Assembly: GCA_964547515.1 (NCBI GenBank) | Contig: CAZJOA010000050.1 | Coordinates: 1-17,288 of the forward strand | Direction of reading: 5' to 3' | Source of the DNA: UBA11524 sp964547515 | GTDB lineage: Bacteria; Bacillota; Clostridia; Christensenellales; Aristaeellaceae | DNA length: 17,288 nt | In this document: in pieces, positions 12,702 to 17,288 of the stretch | Layout of the letters: the number at the start of each line of letters is the position of its first letter | How positions within the stretch are numbered: the stretch's first letter is position 1 | Made by a program: the position numbers and the translations under genes | Notes under the pieces: generated by a model | Database searches by the model: none | Seen by the model: only the letters and a program-made list of their open reading frames with translations | What the model was told of the DNA's origin: nothing

Positions 12702-15335
12702 ATGAAATCATATCATAAGCGCCTGCTGACGGTGACGGTGGCGATGGCGCTGCTGCTGTGCCTGTCGTCGGTGTTCGTGGCGGATGTGTTCCGGGCGGAC
12801 GCGCGTCAGCTGCACATCACGCCGACGGGCAGCGCCCTGAGCGCCGACGGGCTGAACCGCTCGTCCGGCGCAGTCCCCACCGATGCGGACATCGAGCGCG
12901 ACGGCTACGACACCGCGCTGACGGCGGGCTTCACGCTGGCGCTGGAGGATGGCAAGTCCGCCCTGTACTTCCAGGAAAAGACGGCTGAAGTCGCCCTGAT
13001 GGACAAGCGAACCGGGCATATCTGGTATTCCAACCCCCAGAACCGCGCCGAGGAGACCCTGGTGGACGGCACGACCAAGCTGCGCCTGGGTGCGCAGGTG
13101 ACCGTGACCTACTACGACCAGAAGGGCGCGTTCGGCATGATGGACTCGTACAACGATGCCATCGCCTACGACGGCATGTCCTATTCGGTCACGGCGGACG
13201 AGCTGCGCGTGACCTACCGGCTGGGCAAGGTGACGGTCACGCTGGCGGACGTGCCCCAGCAGATCAGCAAGAGCCGGATGGAAGCGTTTACAGCGGCGCT
13301 GTCCGAGGCCGACCGGGCGGACCTGCTCAAGAACTATCGCCTTGCGAGCATCGCCGGGCACGAGGATGACACGGACTATGTGAACAATCTGGTCAAGAAG
13401 TATCCCAATGTGGTCAATGAGGACGTGTACTATCTGACCAAGGATTCGTCGCGCATCCTGAAGAAGATCAAGGGCTACATGGATCAGTGCGGGTACACCT
13501 ACGACGACCTGGACTTCGACAACGCGGAGAACGGCGTGGTGACGGAGACGTCCTCCCGGGCGCATTTCGGGGTGACGCTGTCCTACCGGTTGGAGGATGG
13601 TGCACTGATAGCCGCCTTGCAGGGCGATGCACTGACCTATGACGAGAAGATCCCGCCGTATGAGATCCGGATTTTGGAGTACTTTGGTGCCGGTGATGCA
13701 TCCGAAATGGGCTATATGCTCGTCCCGGACGGGTCGGGGTCGCTGATCTACTACAACAACGGGAAGACCAACGAGCCGATCTTCTCCACCCGCATCTACG
13801 GCGCGGACACGGTGTCGGACACTGAAAGCGCTTACGTCACCGACGGGCGGGCAGCGCTGCCCGTCTTCGGCGTGAAGAACGGAAACGCCGCGATGCTCGT
13901 CAGCATCGACCAGGGCGCGGAGCTTTGCAGCGTCAATGCGCGCGTGGCGGGCATGAGCAACTCCTACAACACGGTGTACACGTCTGTTCTGGCAACATCG
14001 GTGGACTTTATGTCCATCTCCGATTCACGGCAGATCTATTTCGAGTCCGCGCCGTATCGCGGGGACGTGGTGCTGCGGTATGCGCCGCTGCCCGAGGATG
14101 AAAACGATTACATGGGCATGGCGCGGGCGTATCGTCAGCGGCTGCTTGCATCGGGGACGCTGAGCGGGGAGTCCGCCGGGAAATACGCCCTGGCGGCGGA
14201 CGTGATCTGCGCCGCACCGACGACCGAGGTGGTCGCGGGGCTGCCCGTGGAGGGCATGGAGGCGCTGACGACCTACGCCGAGGCGGGTCAGATCGCCGAA
14301 GCGCTGTCCGGCCTGGGCGGCGAGGTGTGGCTGCGGCTGGAGGGCTGGCAGCAGGGCGGACTGCGGCAGGGCTCACAGACGCGCATCCGCCCCGAGAGCA
14401 TTCTGGGCGGGACGGATGGGCTGCGTTCCCTGGCGCAGCAGGCGGAGGAGAACGGCTGGCGGCTGTTCCCGGAGACCTGGCTGGAGACCGACCGCGACGC
14501 CAACGCCCTCGTCAGCCGGAACGCCTTCATCCGCGACCTCTGCCGCGATGTGGCCGTGCGGTACGAATACGACTACACGAACCGCTACCGGCGCTACAAC
14601 GGGCGAACGATCTACCAGCTGACAGCGGCGCGGTTCACCCGTCAGGCGGCGCAGTTCGCCACCGACGCGGCGAAGACCGGGCTGTCCGGCGTGGCCGTGC
14701 CGGACATCGGGCGCGACCTGTGGAGCGATTTCACCGCGTCCGCGCCGGTGAACCGGGTCGGGATGGCGCGTGCACAGGAGGACGCATTGTCCGCCCTGAA
14801 TGCCCTGACAGTGGCGCTGCGTGCCCCGAATGCCTACGCACTGGGTTATGTGGATGCCATTTACGACATGCCTTGCGGGGACAGCGGCTTCCGCCTGACC
14901 GACGAGAGCGTCCCCTTCTACCCGGCGGTGGTGCGCGGCAGCGTCCCCTACGTCAGCGAACCGATCAACTACGCCGATGACGTGCGCATGGCCTTCCTCC
15001 AGGCGGTCGAATTCGGCGCGGGGCTGCAATACACCCTGACCTGGGAGACCACCGCGCTCCTCAAGGACACGGAGCATTCGTGGGTCAACCGCGGGCGTTT
15101 CGCGGACTGGGAGGCGACCATCCGCGAGCAGTTCGCCCGGGCGAATGAGGTGCTCGCGCCGCTGGCCGGGGTCGAAATGTCCGCCCACGAGCGGGTGGCG
15201 TTCAACGTGTACAGAACGACCTACGCCAATGGGACGAGCATCGTGGTGAATTATGGGAACGAGCCGGTCGTGGTGGACGGCGTGACCGTCCCTGCGAAGG
15301 ACTTCGCGCTGGGAAAGGCGGGTGAAGCAAATTGA
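12702..15335 (+). CDS. DUF5696-type surface protein, glycoside hydrolase-like fold predicted
   Basis: 877 residues from ATG 12702. GGGGAGGAGG at 12686-12695 gives 6-nt spacing, while an in-frame ATG at 12684 would have its ribosome site inside the coding frame. Residues 8-27 form a hydrophobic signal or anchor. The N-terminal half (about 60-490) is beta-rich, including a helical insertion near 190-280 (ISKSRMEAF, then VNNLVKKYPNVVNED). About 495-795 shows the strand/helix alternation of a TIM barrel: VWLRLEGWQQGG, RLFPETWLE, GVAVPDIGRDLWSDF and YVDAIYDMPC, then TDESVPFYPAVVRG. A C-terminal beta-rich tail ends the protein. Acidic residues at strand ends (D668, D672, D718, D722) are candidate catalytic residues. 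I recognise it as DUF5696-like from memory. Enzyme activity is a prediction: it could also be a non-catalytic glycan-binding protein. Its stop overlaps the next gene start. Confidence 0.8.
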   Translation: MKSYHKRLLTVTVAMALLLCLSSVFVADVFRADARQLHITPTGSALSADGLNRSSGAVPTDADIERDGYDTALTAGFTLALEDGKSALYFQEKTAEVALMDKRTGHIWYSNPQNRAEETLVDGTTKLRLGAQVTVTYYDQKGAFGMMDSYNDAIAYDGMSYSVTADELRVTYRLGKVTVTLADVPQQISKSRMEAFTAALSEADRADLLKNYRLASIAGHEDDTDYVNNLVKKYPNVVNEDVYYLTKDSSRILKKIKGYMDQCGYTYDDLDFDNAENGVVTETSSRAHFGVTLSYRLEDGALIAALQGDALTYDEKIPPYEIRILEYFGAGDASEMGYMLVPDGSGSLIYYNNGKTNEPIFSTRIYGADTVSDTESAYVTDGRAALPVFGVKNGNAAMLVSIDQGAELCSVNARVAGMSNSYNTVYTSVLATSVDFMSISDSRQIYFESAPYRGDVVLRYAPLPEDENDYMGMARAYRQRLLASGTLSGESAGKYALAADVICAAPTTEVVAGLPVEGMEALTTYAEAGQIAEALSGLGGEVWLRLEGWQQGGLRQGSQTRIRPESILGGTDGLRSLAQQAEENGWRLFPETWLETDRDANALVSRNAFIRDLCRDVAVRYEYDYTNRYRRYNGRTIYQLTAARFTRQAAQFATDAAKTGLSGVAVPDIGRDLWSDFTASAPVNRVGMARAQEDALSALNALTVALRAPNAYALGYVDAIYDMPCGDSGFRLTDESVPFYPAVVRGSVPYVSEPINYADDVRMAFLQAVEFGAGLQYTLTWETTALLKDTEHSWVNRGRFADWEATIREQFARANEVLAPLAGVEMSAHERVAFNVYRTTYANGTSIVVNYGNEPVVVDGVTVPAKDFALGKAGEAN

Positions 15336-16276
15336 AGATGACCCAAGGGGCAAAGCCACGCCAACGGAAGGGCATGATGACCCTCGAAAAGAAGAAGGCG
15401 CGATGGGGATACCTCTTCGTGCTGCCGCTGTGCTTCGGGCTGGTGTTCCAGTTCGGCATCCCGGCGCTGAACTCGCTGCGGTTCGCGTTCTCCAGCGTGC
15501 AGATCGATGCCAGCGGCTACAACGCGGTCTTCTGCGGGCTGGACAATTTTCACAACGCACTCCTCGTCAACACGAATTTCCGCGAAAAGGCCGTCCAGTC
15601 CCTGCTGAACATGCTGCTGAACCTGCCGCTCATCACCATTTTCTCCTTCTTCGCGGCGACGTTGCTGAATCAGAAGTTCCGCGGGCGATGGCTCGTCCGG
15701 ACGATCTTCTTCCTGCCGCTGGTGCTGGCTGCGCCTGCGCTGATGAACTTCGACGCGGGTGATGCGCTGCAAAGCATGATGGGTGCGACGGGCAATTTCA
15801 AGCAAAGTCAGTCGCTATCCGGGCTGGAATCGCTGAATCTGGCGAATCTGCTCATCACCAGCGGCGTTCTGCCGACGCAGATCGCCCAGTATCTGGCTTC
15901 GGCGGCGGATCGCATTTACGACATCGTCATCCTGTCCGGCGTGCAGATCCTGATCTTCCTCGCGGCGCTCCAATCCATCCCGCCGACCATGTATGAGGTC
16001 GCGGCGCTGGAGGGCGCGTCCGCCTGGGAGAGCTACTGGCGGATCACCTTCCCCATGACCAGCCCGATGATACTGACCTGCATGATCTACACGATCATCG
16101 ATTCCTTCACGGCCTCGACGAACAAGACCCTTGAACTCATCCAGAACACGGCGCTGAACAGCTTCAATTTCGGCCTGTCGGCGGCGATGGCGTGGATCTA
16201 CTCGGTGATGATCGTGCTTCTGTTGGCGCTGGTGGCGCTGGTGATGGGGAAGGTGGTGCGAAAATATGAGGGCTGA
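15332..16276 (+). CDS. CUT1 sugar ABC transporter permease (MalF type), pair 2
   Basis: 314 residues if it starts at TTG 15332, which overlaps the DUF5696 stop as TTGA and lies 6 nt after GGCGGGTGA. ATG 15338, two codons later, is the alternative at 12 nt. Six or so membrane segments, the first near YLFVLPLCFGLVFQFGIPAL. The EAA loop from residue 222 reads EVAALEG rather than the usual EAA..DG, ending in ITFPMTSPM. An unusually long stretch, about 57 residues (139-195), separates the middle membrane segments and should lie outside the cell. It is clearly diverged from the MalF-type permease at 8793, so not a recent duplicate. It pairs with the following gene; no cognate binding protein gene lies next to it in this window. 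Confidence 0.92.
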   Translation: MKMTQGAKPRQRKGMMTLEKKKARWGYLFVLPLCFGLVFQFGIPALNSLRFAFSSVQIDASGYNAVFCGLDNFHNALLVNTNFREKAVQSLLNMLLNLPLITIFSFFAATLLNQKFRGRWLVRTIFFLPLVLAAPALMNFDAGDALQSMMGATGNFKQSQSLSGLESLNLANLLITSGVLPTQIAQYLASAADRIYDIVILSGVQILIFLAALQSIPPTMYEVAALEGASAWESYWRITFPMTSPMILTCMIYTIIDSFTASTNKTLELIQNTALNSFNFGLSAAMAWIYSVMIVLLLALVALVMGKVVRKYEG

Positions 16277-17237
16277 CGAACAGAAAATGCCACGCAGGAA
16301 GCACCATAAGCCCTTTTCCCGGCGCGCCGGGAAGGCACTCTGGGCGCTCTTCCGCGCGGGGATCATGATCGGCATCGCGTATGTCATCCTGTATCCGATC
16401 CTCATCAAGGTGTCGGTGGCGTTCATGGGGCGGGAGGACATGTACGACATGACGGTCAAATGGGTGCCGAAGCATCCCACATTGGACAGCTTCCGGGAAG
16501 TCCTGCGGCTGGTGGACTACCAGCGGTATCTGCTGACGACCCTGGCCGTGAGCGCCGCGGCGACGGTGCTCCAGGTGGCATCGAGCACCCTGGCGGCCTA
16601 CGGGCTGGCGCGGTTCAAATTCCGCGGGCGGACGCTCATCTTCATGCTCGTCCTGCTTTCGCTCATCCTGCCCCAGCAGACCTACATGTCCACGACCTAC
16701 ATGCAGTACCGTTATTTCAACCTGTACGGCATCCTGGGGCTATTTGGCTACGAGGGGCGGACGGTCATCGGCACGCCCTGGCCGCTGATGCTCATGTCCA
16801 TCGGGTGTCAGGCGACCAAAAACGGCCTGTTCATCTACGTCCTGCGCCAATTCCTGGCGCGGCTGCCGGGTGAACTGGAGGAAGCCGCCTGGGTGGACGG
16901 CGCGGGCGTGGGGACGATCTTCCTGCGGGTGATGCTCCCCAACGCCGGGCCTGCCATGGTGACGGTGGCGGTGCTGTCCTTCGTCTGGACGTGGAACGAC
17001 CTCTACACCGCAAGCACCTACATGTCCGGCATGAAGCTCTTCCCGACCCTGCTCAACACCCTCAGCGCACAGATCACCCAGGCCTCCGGCGGCGCTTCCG
17101 TCATCGACACGGTGCAGGTCTCCATGCTCACCAACGCCGCCGCCCTGCTCATCATCCTCCCGCTCATCCTCCTGTTCATCCTCGCACAGAGGTTCTTCGT
17201 CCAGGGCGTGGAACGCACCGGCCTGACCGGTATGTGA
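16266..17237 (+). CDS. CUT1 sugar ABC transporter permease (MalG type), pair 2
   Basis: 323 residues from ATG 16266, overlapping the preceding stop by 11 nt, with GGGGAAGGTGG upstream. A basic, non-hydrophobic N-terminus of about 30 residues comes before the first membrane segment (GIMIGIAYVILYPILIKV). The MalG-like HPTLDSFREVL segment and the EAA loop EAAWVDG from residue 206, ending in VMLPNAGP, are present. The loop between middle membrane segments (YMQYRYFNLYGILGLFGYEG and onward) is long. Last gene of the seven-gene operon. Like pair 1 it needs an ATPase from elsewhere. It may share the large binding protein, or use one encoded beyond the right edge. Confidence 0.94.
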   Translation: MRADEQKMPRRKHHKPFSRRAGKALWALFRAGIMIGIAYVILYPILIKVSVAFMGREDMYDMTVKWVPKHPTLDSFREVLRLVDYQRYLLTTLAVSAAATVLQVASSTLAAYGLARFKFRGRTLIFMLVLLSLILPQQTYMSTTYMQYRYFNLYGILGLFGYEGRTVIGTPWPLMLMSIGCQATKNGLFIYVLRQFLARLPGELEEAAWVDGAGVGTIFLRVMLPNAGPAMVTVAVLSFVWTWNDLYTASTYMSGMKLFPTLLNTLSAQITQASGGASVIDTVQVSMLTNAAALLIILPLILLFILAQRFFVQGVERTGLTGM

Positions 17238-17243
17238 TCCGCC

Positions 17244-17266
17244 CTATCAGGAAACATCCGTCATAG
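17244..17266. promoter_or_regulatory. 23-bp dyad element, copy 2 (candidate operator)
   Basis: Reads CTATCA-N11-TCATAG and matches the 5846-5868 element at 20 of 23 positions, including the full 17-nt core. Of the three differences, the first and last bases change together (G..C to C..G), so the outer pair of the dyad is kept. It starts 6 nt after the last permease stop. A further regulated gene to the right is likely but lies outside the window; only 22 nt of sequence remain and no promoter can be seen in them. Confidence 0.65.
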
Positions 17267-17288
17267 TATGTGCAACAATGCAGGATTG

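Overview
The window is G+C-rich DNA from a bacterium that looks like a high-G+C member of the Bacillota (Firmicutes), probably class Clostridia. The clues are strong AAGGAGG-type ribosome binding sites, CUT1-type sugar permeases with no ATPase gene beside them (the shared-ATPase habit of this phylum), a PocR-domain AraC regulator, and a gene set (large solute-binding protein, permease pairs, NHL/Yip1 protein, DUF5696 protein) that I associate from memory with Paenibacillus and clostridia. The taxonomic call is an inference from context. No rRNA, tRNA, CRISPR array, insertion sequence or phage gene was seen.

Left part (1-4727, minus strand): a tightly packed catabolic operon read leftwards. 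Order of transcription is a DUF4432 aldose-1-epimerase-like protein, an L-fucose-isomerase-like aldose/ketose isomerase, an FGGY sugar kinase, and a class II (FBA/GatY-type) aldolase that runs off the left edge. The logic is mutarotate, isomerise, phosphorylate, cleave. The sugar is unknown, and a monophosphate-forming kinase paired with an FBA-type aldolase is an unusual combination.

Centre (4728-6001): a divergent control region with a promoter on each strand and a direct repeat, then a PocR/AraC-type regulator gene (4872-5723), then a 278-bp regulatory gap with a dyad-symmetric element and a good sigma-A-type promoter.

Right part (6002-17237, plus strand): one seven-gene operon with overlapping or nearly touching genes. 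It encodes a 933-residue solute-binding protein with two CBM-like N-terminal modules, a MalF/MalG-type permease pair, a signal-peptide/NHL-propeller/TPR/Yip1 membrane protein, a DUF5696 surface protein resembling a glycoside hydrolase, and a second permease pair. There is no ATPase and no second binding protein. I read this as a surface glycan capture, processing and import system feeding the divergent catabolic operon. It is the best candidate for an undescribed system here.

The 23-bp dyad upstream of this operon recurs almost unchanged (20/23) at the right edge (17244-17266), suggesting that the locus continues under the same regulator.
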